Assembly (NCBI GenBank): GCA_029339195.1
Contig: JAPTJF010000538.1
Span: forward strand, 1 to 39,154
Source of the DNA: Micractinium sp. NFX-FRZ
Lineage: Eukaryota > Chlorophyta > Trebouxiophyceae > Chlorellales > Chlorellaceae
Direction: 5' to 3'
Length of the DNA: 39,154 bases
The first letter of the stretch is position 1; each line of letters begins with the position of its first letter. Below are positions 1 through 10,300 of the stretch, piece after piece. Position numbers and translations under genes: made by a program. Under the pieces are notes generated by a model. It had not been told where the DNA came from. It ran no database searches and was given only the letters and a program-made list of their open reading frames with translations.

Positions 1-369
1 CAGAGGGAAGAGGTGGAGGTGGGCACCTTCAAGTCTCTCCAGTATGCAGATGGAGGTGGCGGAGGTGGGCACCTCCAAGCCTTTGCAGCTGCGGTGGGCA
101 GCAGCATCGGCCACAGCAGTGCGTGGTTGGTCAGTGTGTGGCGGCGGCAGGAGGGGGAGCGGCGCTGGCAGTGCCGCTCATCGCTGGCGAGCCACCCAAT
201 GACTGTCCCAGGCCGGCCGGTGCCTCTACGTCTCCTCAGACACCGAAAGCAGACCGAAAGGCACCTACCTCGGCCCTGGGCACCAGGTGAGAGGCGCGCC
301 AGCAGACTGAGTTCACAAGCCCTACATAGGCATGGCCTCGGGTTGAAGGAACTCTGCCTAAAGGGGTAA
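1..369 (+). other. Open frame entering from the left edge, possible 3' end of an off-window gene
   Basis: The frame is open from base 1 to a TGA/TAA-type stop at 367-369, about 122 codons. Its first half has a Gly-rich run and a short imperfect direct repeat (GGTGGGCACCT near 17-27 and 66-76). I recognise no domain. A second reading is a short exon at about 211-286, flanked by a CAG acceptor and a GTGAGA donor, in another frame. No TGTAA follows on this strand before 797. It may be the tail of a gene to the left or just non-coding GC-rich DNA. Confidence 0.15.
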
Positions 370-796
370 TTTTGTCAATCAAAGGCATTTGCCCACCATC
401 AGGGCACAACAAGGCTCTCTGAAGGAAAGCCTCGCATCCAGCCTGTTTACATAATGACCTCTCTATTTCTCAGCCGGTCTCGACACCGTTACTTAGTCAA
501 CGTGACTCTTGTGGCAGTCCCTGGCAGCAGCAAGCCGGCCTCTCATACAAGGATTTTTGCTGGGTGCGGCGCCAGGCGCACGCAAGGTGGATGGGACGTG
601 CTCTGCAGTGAGTGGTTATGGTCAGAAGAACACAACACTGCATGGAGCGGGCTGCCTTGCTGCCGCCGCCCCCCGCCAGCTCCTGCCGCCGTCGCTGCCT
701 GCCTGCCGCACGCCGGCCGACCCTCACGCTTGGCTTGCACTGGCTGCCTTGCGCTGTGTACGTTTGCAGGCTGACGTGTCCAGACCGAGGCCTGCC
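370..796. other. Upstream flank of the first MYND gene
   Basis: I see no separate gene here. A frame open from an ATG at 509 runs in phase into the start at 797 and would add 96 residues, but that stretch has no recognisable targeting or domain features. A minus-strand TGTAA lies at 451-447, which could belong to an off-window gene, though no minus-strand coding is visible to its right. Confidence 0.3.
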
Positions 797-2106
797 ATGG
801 CAGATGCTGTAGGCAGCGCGGGCGGGAGCTGCCCCAGCAGCGCCCCCGACATGAGCGGCTGGCGGGTCAGCGAGCTGCGGCGCTACCTGCAGGAGCGGGG
901 CGTGGACACCACCGGCTGTGTGGAGCGGGCAGAGCTTGTGGCCCTGGCGCAGCATGCAGCAGCAGAAGCGCCGCCTGCTGCGCACGCTCCCGCAGCCAAT
1001 GCAGCCGCTCAGGCAGAGTGCACTGCAGGCAGTGGCCCAGCCTCGTGGTCGTTTGCCGAGGCTATCTTGACAGAATTCAGAAAGCCAGAGACAGGGGCCG
1101 ACAGTGAGATGATTGCGGCGGTGAGGCTGGGGCAGCAATGGGGCGCACTTCCATGGCATGCATGAGTGCCCATGCTGTGGGTCCAGATGCACGGATCCGC
1201 CCTGCCTGCCCAGTGCCAGCCAGTGAATGCCTGCTGGGTGCCAGCTCAGGGCAGCTGTTGATCACCTACGCTTGCACCTACCCTCCGTACCCTCTGCCTC
1301 CTGTCCCCAAGCTGAACCAAAACCTGCCCTGCCCTGCTGCCTCCCTCTCCACCTCTACGTGCCCCTCCCCTGCAGCTGGAGCGTCAGATGCAGGACCCCT
1401 TCTTCCTGGCGCAGATGGCAGGCCTGGAGCGAAACCTGCGGGGTGAGCCACCGGCACCCGGGGATGCCGTGCCAGTGGAGGTGTGCCCCGGCATTGTGGG
1501 CTTCATGCCTGCTGACCGCATGGCAGATGTTGTGCACGCCCGGGGAGGTGCACCCACAGCAGCTGCAGGCGGCAGCAGCACGACGGGGGCACGCGCAGCC
1601 AGCAGCGGCAGCACCGAGGGCAGCGGGGGGCACAGCACAGCGGCAGACGTTGCCGCGGCAGTGGCTGCTGCTCACAGCAGGGCGGCGAGCAGCGCTTCAG
1701 GCAGTACAGGTGCCGGCGGCATCCCCGCTACCAGTGCACCGGTAACATCAGTGGGCACCAAGCTGTGCTGCGCACACTGCGGCAAGGAGGCCGCCCCTGG
1801 GACTAAGCTCAAGCGCTGCGGAGGCTGTCGCAAGGTGGGACGGGTGGGCGCGCTGTCAGAGGTCTGATCACAAATCCAGCCGGCCTGTGCAGATCCCTCA
1901 ACATACGCATCCTTGCCTTTTGCAGTTGCATGTAGTACATATTTAGAGCGAGCCAGGCTGCCCTCGCGTCGAGGCTTCGATTGCTCCCTCCTTCTCCCCC
2001 ACTTGCGCAGGCACGCTACTGCGGGGCTGACTGTCAGCGAATGCACTGGCGCGGCGGCCACAACAAGGAGTGTGAGGCGGGCCAAGGCAGCGCGGGCAGC
2101 AGCTGA
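797..2106 (+). CDS. MYND zinc-finger protein with SAP-like N-terminus
   Basis: Three exons (797-1120, 1376-1834, 2011-2106), all introns in phase 0, give 292 aa. Residues about 20-58 resemble a SAP-like helix-extension-helix (W-R-V-S-E-L-R-R-Y-L, then G-V-D-T-T-G-C-V-E). An Ala/Ser/Gly-rich linker follows. A complete MYND finger ends the protein: C240, C243, C256, C259, C265, C269, H278 and C282. The last intron splits the finger after Cys-Arg-Lys. MYND fingers normally bind proline-rich peptides in nucleus or cytosol; the partner here is unknown. ATG 797 sits in a good GCCATGG context. A longer start at 509 is possible but poorly supported. The next gene downstream is a MYND relative. Confidence 0.85.
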
Positions 2107-2228
2107 GTTGTGCTGCCCTCTTTTGCGCATGGTCAAGTGGGCTGCCACACTGCACAGACGGCGTGAGGGCAGCAGCAGCGGCCGGCAGGCTGGGTAGGCA
2201 GCGAGGGATGGCTGTTGGCCTGCACGTC

Positions 2229-2233
2229 TGTAA
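2229..2233 (+). terminator. TGTAA polyadenylation motif of first MYND gene
   Basis: TGTAA lies 123 nt after the stop codon. This is the usual chlorophyte signal and sits at a normal distance. Confidence 0.6.
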
Positions 2234-2732
2234 GGGTGCCACTATATCAAAAAGCATTGCAGGCATAGGCAGAGGTTCATAAGTGCGAAATTTTACAGCT
2301 CAACCTCGCTGCGGCGCCCTGAGCAAATGCCGCCACTCTGGCGGGTGCCCTATACGTGGCGCCCGCAACGTCTGCAACTCGCCATAACTCATGTGACACT
2401 GTGCACGTGGGTGCTGGCTGTGAAGGAGTGAAATGCGCCATATCGCCCATGCATGTGAGTTGGAGTTGCTGGTGTGTGCATTGTTAAGGTCCCAGCACGT
2501 GCAAGCCGCTCTGAGCGGGTGCCGCCAAGCTGGCGCGGCGGCAGCATCATTTGAGCAGCTCTTCACGCGGCATTGCTTCCTGAACTTATCACGTGCACCG
2601 CTCAATCAGCGCTTCTCTCCCGCTATCAGACCGCTCCTGGCTGTCAAGCGTTCGAGCGTTCTCGAGAGCGCTCGACCTGCGCCATTCCCTGTGCACAGTC
2701 GTCCGCCTGAGCAAGGGCGACACTCTGTCACC
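2234..2732. promoter_or_regulatory. Intergenic and 5' region between the two MYND genes
   Basis: About 500 nt with no supported gene. An open frame from 2433 runs in phase into the ATG at 2733, but the signal peptide at 2733 makes that the likelier start. The region contains a 24-nt near-palindrome centred on CTCGAG at 2652-2675. Confidence 0.4.
2652..2675. repeat. 24-nt near-perfect palindrome upstream of second MYND gene
   Basis: The arms pair at 11 of 12 positions around a central CTCGAG; the one mismatch is T2659 against G2668. It lies about 60 nt before ATG 2733, so it falls in the promoter or 5' leader. It could be a dimeric transcription-factor site or an RNA hairpin. No known factor is assigned. 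Confidence 0.5.
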
Positions 2733-3784
2733 ATGTCGCGAGGCGCCGCCGCGTTTGCACTTGTCGCCCTGGTGCTCCTGGCGGTGGGCCTTGCGCCCGC
2801 TCACGCGCAGGTGGGTGCAGGGCGGTGCGGGTGCTGTAGGATCACCCATCGCAAGCATACCAGGTTCTCATATTGTATAATATTCTGTCAGCGTCTGGGG
2901 TTCCGTGTTTTAAGCGCATACCTATCCAAACAGGCACCAGGGCAGCGCGCTTGCCGTTTTGCATGACAGCGTGTGGGTGCTGGAGGTGGGTGCTACAAAG
3001 CGAACCCCGGTCCCTGGGATTTCGCGCGCGCATGCTCTTGCTCAACAGTAAATATATGCACGCCGCTTACGCAACAACACCTTTCGTGCACGCAATCCCG
3101 TGCAGCCGGTGGTGTCGGCAAGCTATGGCATGCCCAAGCCGGAGGCTGCCGCCGCACACACCATGCGTCCACACTTCTTTGATGTTTTCAATGCAACAAA
3201 CATCTTCATTGGTCTGGTGCTAACCAATATTTTGCGCTGGTGGCAAGGGAGGCTTAATGATTCGGCTGTCTTCAGCTTTGATCCGCATGAGCCCAAGTGC
3301 ACACCTGCCTGGGTCCTCTTCTTCTGCACAAGGGCACTCTGGCGCTGGCTGTTTGCGCCCGCAAGCAGCCCTGCAAGCGCACACCTGGCAGCTGCTGACG
3401 CCGGCAGGCGGCGCCGGCACCGCCGCTGTGCAAACTGTGGCGAGAAGGCCAGCGCAGATGACCTCAAGCAGTGTTCTGGATGCCGCAAGGTGGGTCCTGG
3501 GGCTGCCAGCATTGGGGGAGCGTGGGGCATGAGCAGGGCGCACCTGCCGATGCCGAGTGCCTCAGCGGGCTGGCGGGGGCAGGGACATTGCCGCCCTCCA
3601 GCCAGCCTCTTCTGCATGCTTCCCTAGCCCGCCTCGACACCCCTCGCCCCTCGACTGCCCCCTCTGTGCGCAGGTCCGCTACTGCGGGCCTGCCTGCCAG
3701 CTGGCGCACTGGCGTGGCGGCCACAGGAGCGTGTGCGGCCAGAGCTCGAGCCAAGGGGGCAGCAGCCTGGACGTTGCTGACTAG
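2733..3784 (+). CDS. MYND zinc-finger protein with signal-peptide exon
   Basis: Three exons (2733-2810, 3106-3489, 3674-3784), phase 0 introns, 190 aa. Exon 1 encodes exactly a classical signal peptide: M-S-R, a hydrophobic core, and A-H-A-Q. Exon 2 has two hydrophobic, Trp-rich stretches (about residues 50-70 and 92-112). A complete MYND finger follows: C134, C137, C149, C152, C158, C162, H171, C175. The intron after Cys-Arg-Lys is at the same place as in the neighbouring gene, so the two fingers share ancestry. A signal peptide is odd for a MYND protein, which normally acts in cytosol or nucleus. An ATG at 3127 in exon 2 offers an alternative start without the signal peptide. Confidence 0.65.
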
Positions 3785-3882
3785 CTGCGGCAGTGGCTAC
3801 CGCAGTGATGCTGATCTGGCTCCGCCTCTGCCTTTCTAAATGTCCACACACATACTTGCCCGCCCTGCTATGCGTGCCCACC

Positions 3883-3887
3883 TGTAA
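3883..3887 (+). terminator. TGTAA polyadenylation motif of second MYND gene
   Basis: TGTAA lies 99 nt after the stop codon. Confidence 0.6.
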
Positions 3888-4309
3888 TGGCAGCACGCCC
3901 ACCTGTAGTGGCAGTACCTCTTTCAGACGCGTTCACCGCTCGCTCAAGTGTGGCAGGCGGCACGTCAGCATGTCGCGTTACACTCAGTAGATAATTGTCA
4001 ATGATTCTGGTCAGTCAATTGGTCAGTCAATAAGAGCAGAGTCAACTCAATCATGTTTCAAATACTCAGAAGAGAAGGCGAAGCGTGAGAGCGTGCTAGG
4101 AGAGTCAATGCATACGTCATCAAGCTTGGCTGGACCAGCTTGAAGGCTACTGAATTAATAAGTAACCATGCAACGCTTGGTACACGTATCCTCTACTGCA
4201 GCCAGCAGCAGGCCACCGCCTCCATGCCGCCAGCCTGCCGCTCGTAGCCACCCAGGCGCCAGCTATCAAAGCAGGCTCTAGCGCGCTCACGTCCACATCA
4301 GCTGCCAGC
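3888..4309. other. Convergent 3' flank between second MYND gene and the E2-F-box-TerD gene
   Basis: I see no gene. It is lower in GC than its surroundings. It contains two copies of GGTCAGTCAA-like sequence near 4009-4030 and the minus-strand TGTAA at 3982-3978. Confidence 0.5.
3978..3982 (-). terminator. TGTAA polyadenylation motif of the E2-F-box-TerD gene
   Basis: The motif lies 328 nt after the minus-strand stop at 4310. A 3' UTR of this length matches that of the helicase and methyltransferase genes here. Confidence 0.5.
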
Positions 4310-7300
4310 TCAGCGCCGCCGCGGGCCCGCTGGGCGTGAGTTGAGGCTGCCCAGTATCCATGCCTCCATGGGGCCGTAGTTTGATGCATCCCCCTGCCCC
4401 ACCTGCCCTATCGCCTGGATCTCCCACTGCAGGTACCAGGAGGGGGGGGCAGTCGGCATGGCACACGGGTCATGGTGTGCTTTGTGGCACGGCACCGCAG
4501 GCAGAGAAACGGGCACCAGCACCAGCCCAGGAAGAGCATGAAAGAGCACGAGATTTCTAGAGCGCGCAGCGTCCCCGCACCCGCCAGCCAAGCTTCCTCA
4601 AGCACTGCTGCTTTTTTTTCAGCCAAACCTGACTCCCACATGCAGTGATGGACACCCGCAGTGGGGAGGACCTCCCCCCCACCCGCTCACCCGCCCCTGG
4701 ATGACGCCCCGCGAAACCTTGAGCATCACCACCGACGAGTGGGTGGCCCGCTGGGAGGAGGGCACGTCGTCCAGCTGGAAGCCGCACAGCTCCACGCCAG
4801 AGGCAGGGTCCCGCACGCTGCGGGGAGGCAAGTATAGGTACATGATGAAATGTTCAGCACGGAGGGGGTGAAACGGCCGGCTGGAGGCAGGGGCAGATGC
4901 TGAGTGGGGCAGCTCAACTTGCCGCGCTGCTGCTTGCCCCTCCTCTGCCCTCCCTGCCGCCCACACGGTTGCTGATCATGCCCTGACAAGCGGAGCCCAC
5001 TCCTGCCCTGCCCTTCACACCCACCCCGCGCAATGCCCCTCAGCTTCCAGCCCGCGCCCAGCAGCCTCCGAGGAGTCCTTAGGCACCGCCCCGCCCCAAC
5101 CCCTGCCCCGGGGCACCATGGGCCCACCCAGCCCACCAGATGTAGGGCTGCTCAATGTCCTTCAGCTTGGCCCCCGCCCATGTGCTCATGGTGAGGTACA
5201 GCGCCTCCACGCCGTCGGGCAGGCTGCCCAGGTTGATGCGCATTGTGTGCTGCCCCGCGTCGCCGTCGATCACGTCGCCGCTGTGCTGCACGCTGCCTGC
5301 GGGGGCGGGGGAGGGCGGCGAGGAGAAGGGGCGCTCGGGGCGGAGCAAGGAAGGAGGACCGGGATGGCACCATGTGACGGGCGCTGGGAGTCGAGACGTT
5401 GCATGGCGCCTGCCACCTGCCACCTGCCCCACATAATGTGCCATTCACCTTGCTTGCCCTGGACGCCTCTGTGGCTGCCTGGCGAACCCCATCTCACCCA
5501 CCACACGCGCCTGCTGCCACATACAAAGCAGGCTCACCCCTGCCGTCCTGGCTGGTCCTGTGGCAGTAGTCCACCACGTCCAGGCGCTCCAGCGGGGCGG
5601 TGGGGGGCGCCCCCCGCCGCCGGCCGTAGAGCAGGCAGGAGGCGTCGAGATACGTGAAGCCGCCAAACCTGCGGGAAGGGGGCAGGGGAAGGCAGCTGGG
5701 TGCAAAGAAGCAGAGAGTGCTGCACGGGCACTTGGGTAGCTGATGCACAGATTGGAGGCAGCATGACGTCAACACCCCAAGCATGACATCCCCCTGTGCG
5801 GGGTCCGCCCGCCCCCAGCATGACACCTCCTCCACTGCAGCAGCTTGGCACAGCTCACAGGCCCCGTGTCCCGTCTCCTGCAACCGGTCTCCCCCCCCCA
5901 ATGCCCGCTGCCCCCCTGTGCACCCAGCACTCCCAGACCACCCACCTGCTGCAGGACCTCCAGCGCTCGTCCACCTCGATCACCGCCAGGTTGGGTGGCG
6001 CGCTGTACTGCTGCCCCCTGAGCAGCAGGCGGGACACGCCGCCCGCCTGGATGCTGCGGGGCAGAGAAGAGGAGTGCGGGGAGCAGGGGCAGGGGGAAGG
6101 GGTGGTCAGAAGCTGTAGCAGGCAGTGTGCCCCGCTGCTGCTTGGACAAGCTCACCCCCTGCTGAGAAGTGCACTGCAAATGAAGACAAGGCAGCCGACG
6201 TCGGCAGGTGCGACTGTCACGTTGCACACAACCCGAGCCCATCATCGCCGCCGCTCACCGGTCCCACTTGGTGCGCCGGTCGTGGTAGCCTTTGGCCAGC
6301 GAGTTGAGCCAGGCCTGGCGCAGCCGCCGGGTCCATGCCTCGGGGGACAGAGGCATCAGCCCCATGAGCTCCAGCGCCTGGGGGGGAGGAGGGGAAGTGG
6401 GAGGGGGAAGGGGAGATGCGGGGAAGGTGGAGTATGTGTGGGCTGTGGTTAATGCGCCAACAATGAGAACGAGAGAGGCTTGGGAAAGCTTCAACTAGTC
6501 TGCCACGTGAAGCAGCGCTGCAAGGTGGAACATTCAACACCCACCTCATTCAGCCCCTTGCACTCCAGGATGCGCCCCACCAGCGCCTGGAAGCGGCGCT
6601 GCAGGCCTGCAGGGGAGGAGGACACCAGGGAGACGGGCGGGCACCGCTTGACGCCAGTAAGCAGGCAGCCGAACAAAAGCCCCAAAGGAACACCGCCGTC
6701 AAGGCATATTCCGCCGCAAGGGCCACACGTTCTGAGGCATTGCACAGCCGTGGTCAAGCCCACGGGTTGCTGGCACAGCCCCCACACTGAGTGGTCCGTC
6801 AGACATGGGCCACCTCACGAGCGCCCCCACATGCTGACACAGCGTACTCACCCGCCCCCGGCCGTCCGTACAGGCAGTCCAGGCGGTACATCACCTCCCC
6901 TAAGGGTCGGCTCTCGGGGCGGGCCACCAGAGAGAGGAAGGCGGCATGGAACATGTAGAGCCTGCGGAAGGGGAGGAGGGGGTGCGGTGTGAGGGTTGGG
7001 GTAAGGGTGCGGGGAGAAGTGCAGGTTGATGTTCTCAAGGGCTGTTTCACCTGCTGAACAGATAGAGTGGATGCCATAGCGAGTTGGTGCCAGTTGCAAG
7101 CATCGCATCCCCCGGATCCAAAGCCAATCCCAACCCCCATCCGCTCCCCTGTGCCCGCTCCACTTCTCCGCTTCACTCCGCACCTGAATGACACGCGTGA
7201 CGCCTGGAACACCCCCTCCATCAGCTTCCTGTCCACCCCGCCCCGCTCCGGGTCCACGCTGTAGCGCGGGATGAGGGAGCGGTCGGACTTGCAGGCCCAC

Positions 7301-10300
7301 AGGACCTGGCGGTCCATCGCCTCGCTCAGGATCACGGGCAGCACCTGCAGGGGTGGGAGAAGAAGGGGGAAGGGGAGTGAGTAGGAGGGGCAGTCTATCG
7401 CCTCGCTCAGGATCACGGGCAGCACCTGTGGGCGGGGTGTGTGATGCAATCAGGAGGCAGGGATGTCAGGTGACGGAGTGAGTAGGAGGGGCGGGTCATG
7501 CAAGAGGGCCCAACAGACTGGCTGAGGTAGAACCTGCAAGCTTCTGCCGGCTTCTGCCCGCCTGAACCCCTCCATCCCCCATGTATCCCACGGTTTCCTC
7601 GCTCACGTCGCTCCAGTCGTGCCGCCGCCTGAGCGCCAGCAGCGGCACCATGTGCCCCAGGGAAGGCGTCTCGCTCTTTGACCGCTGCGCCGGCTGGGTC
7701 ACAAAACGCCCCACCCGCCGGTCCACCCGCTCCCACAGGCCGTGGCGGTCGCAGAGCGCCAGCAGGAGGCGGTGCAGGCCGCAGTACGTGTTGAGCGCGC
7801 GCTCTGCAGGTACCACACAGGTATCGGGAAGGCACATGTAAGGAACGTGGTTAGCACCTGACGTTGTCAAGACACTGGCGTGCTGGCCGGCCACTTCACA
7901 GCTGGGCCCTTCTCTTTCCCCCCCAGCCCCCCCACACGTTGTACTCTGAATTGGCTCTCAGCAGGGGCAAAGCACTCGCAGCACTGTCTTCTCACCGGAG
8001 GCCGCCAGCCCATGGTCTGAGAGCAGCACCACGCAGGTGTTGAGCATGGTGGGCAGCACGGAGAGCCAGCCCTCCGGCCCGGGGCTGTGCTCCCGCGGGC
8101 ACAGCTGGCGCAGCACAGCAGGCAGCACCGTCTGCGCCCTGCAGGCGGGGGCATGGCAGGCCGAGTGGTGTGAAGTGAAGGCTAGCGCTCTGCTCATGGC
8201 ACGCTCCACCTGCCCGCCTCCTCACTTGTTCATTGGCAAGCTGTTGAGACGTAAATGGGCAAAAGGAATAGGAAGGGAGGAAGGCAGGAAAGAAGCCTCT
8301 CTCCACCCCCCCATCGTGCCTGGCTGCCTGCACTCAGCATTACCGGCCACCCTCATGCAGCGCATGAATGCCCCCCTGGCATGTATGTGCCTTCGCCCCC
8401 GCATCCCTCAATGCGCTGTGCAGTGATGTCCTTAACCCCGCTCACCTCTCAAAGTGCTCAGCTGTGATGTAGGCGGGGATGGCCCCCTGCACCTCGCCGC
8501 CGCTCGTGTCCCGCCGCACCAGCCCCGCCTGCACCGCCTCCACGGACACAAGGTCGGGGCTGGTGGGCAGGCAGTAGTCCACCATGCCGGTGCGGGGGTT
8601 CATTGTGTACTGCAGGGGTACCGGGGGAGAGCGGGGAGACGAATGGGCACTTGTGAAGGCATGGCCAGGAGTGGGTGTGCAGGGAGGACGTGCCTGAGCG
8701 TGGCTTGCGGTCAGTCTAGTGTGCTGACTGTCGTGTCCCACATCACAGCACAGCACATCACAGCATAGCTTCACTTGCATAGCACAGCACAGCACAGCAC
8801 AGAACGGAACATCAAGGCGCATGACACCACAGCAGCGCTGCCACCCAAACTCGCCCCACCCCGCCCCTCAGTTGCCTTGCAACCACTCCTGCCCTCTATC
8901 CCCTTGCCCCTCCTCCTGCCCTCCCCCCATCTGAATCACCTGGTAAGCAAAGCCCAGCACTTCAGCGTCAAACTGCGCCCTGCTGTAGAAGCAGGACAGC
9001 TCGGGCACCACCCCGTTGGCCTCCAGCTGGAAAGCCAGCCGGTAGTCCGCCAGGTCAGCACAGACCAGGGGGGACTGGGGGAAGCTGCCGCGCAGCTGCG
9101 CGCGCCACACCTCGCCATCGGCGGCTGCGGCGCGCAGCGAGCGGCAGGTGGCGCCCAGAGCGGCGACATCCCTGCAGGGCGGTGGGGGGGCATCGTGTCA
9201 AAGAAGGTGAACAACTGCGGGTGGGGGCCTCTGTGAATGCTGCTGGCTGCAGCAATCGGCAAGGCTCACTGTGCCATCAGGCAGGAGACGGGACATCCAC
9301 CCACCCGCCTAGCCATGCGTAGCCATGCAGCCGCCAGGCCCCTGGCCGCCCTGCGCGCCCAGCCACCAACACCGAAGTTCCTCTCACCGCGCCTCCATGC
9401 GCAGCAGGATTTGTGCCATGGCGTCAGGGGTCAGCAGATCGAATAGCGGGCCAGCTGAGGCCTCCGCCGCCGCCGCCTCTCGATGGTCGGCGGCGCCCTT
9501 CAAGGGGGCATGGGAGGGAGGGGCAGCGGGAGGGTGAGTGTGAGCTTCCTGGGACATGACAGTAGGGGGAAGTGGGTGCGGCAGCTCAGCCGGCCCTCTT
9601 CAAGCAACCTGCATGCATGTGCCGCCCCCAGCCAGTGCCTGCACTCGCCCAAAGTATCGTTCCCCAAGCACACCGCCCCGCCTCCCCTGGAGCAGCGCCA
9701 TGACACCGACCTGCCCTCTGCCCATCCTTGCAACTAGGGTGGCCCTCGCCAGCAGCTCCCCCTACACACACTCACCACAATGGTGTCTGAGTGCACCCCC
9801 CTGAGCGCCGCCCGCTCTCCCAGCACCCCCGCCTGGCGCCGGCGGTACAGCGCCATCACATCGGCCACCAGGGAGCGCTGGGAGGTGCGCAGGATGGAGT
9901 CGTCCAACAGCCGCTTCCTCCTGCTGCCACTGGCAAGCGCTGCTGCAGGGGCCTCTGCCGACGCCACCGAGGCGGCAGGCGAGGAGGGGCCCTCCTCGGC
10001 TCCGACCTTGCCTACCACAGCTGCCGCCGCCTCGGCCGCCGCCGCCTGAACTACCTCAGCCGCCTGCTCCGCCTCGTCCAGCTCTGCCAGCAGGGCGTAG
10101 CTGCCAGCCGCCTGGGGCAGCGTGGGCGGGGCAGGGGTGGGCGCCGAGGCGCTGCCGTCGGCCAGCAGCTGCACCACCGCCCGGCGGGGGCGGACGCCCT
10201 TGTCACCCACCGCCCTCCAGCCCTCGGAGTCCGCCAGGGCTGCCTTGCCGGCACCAGGGGCCAGGTTGGGCAGGGCAGTCATGAGCTCTGCAGGCGTGGA

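Noticed and set aside
211..286. Possible internal exon near the left edge (CAG acceptor, GTGAGA donor)
   Set aside because: Only 25 codons, no partner exon inside the window, and no family resemblance I can defend.
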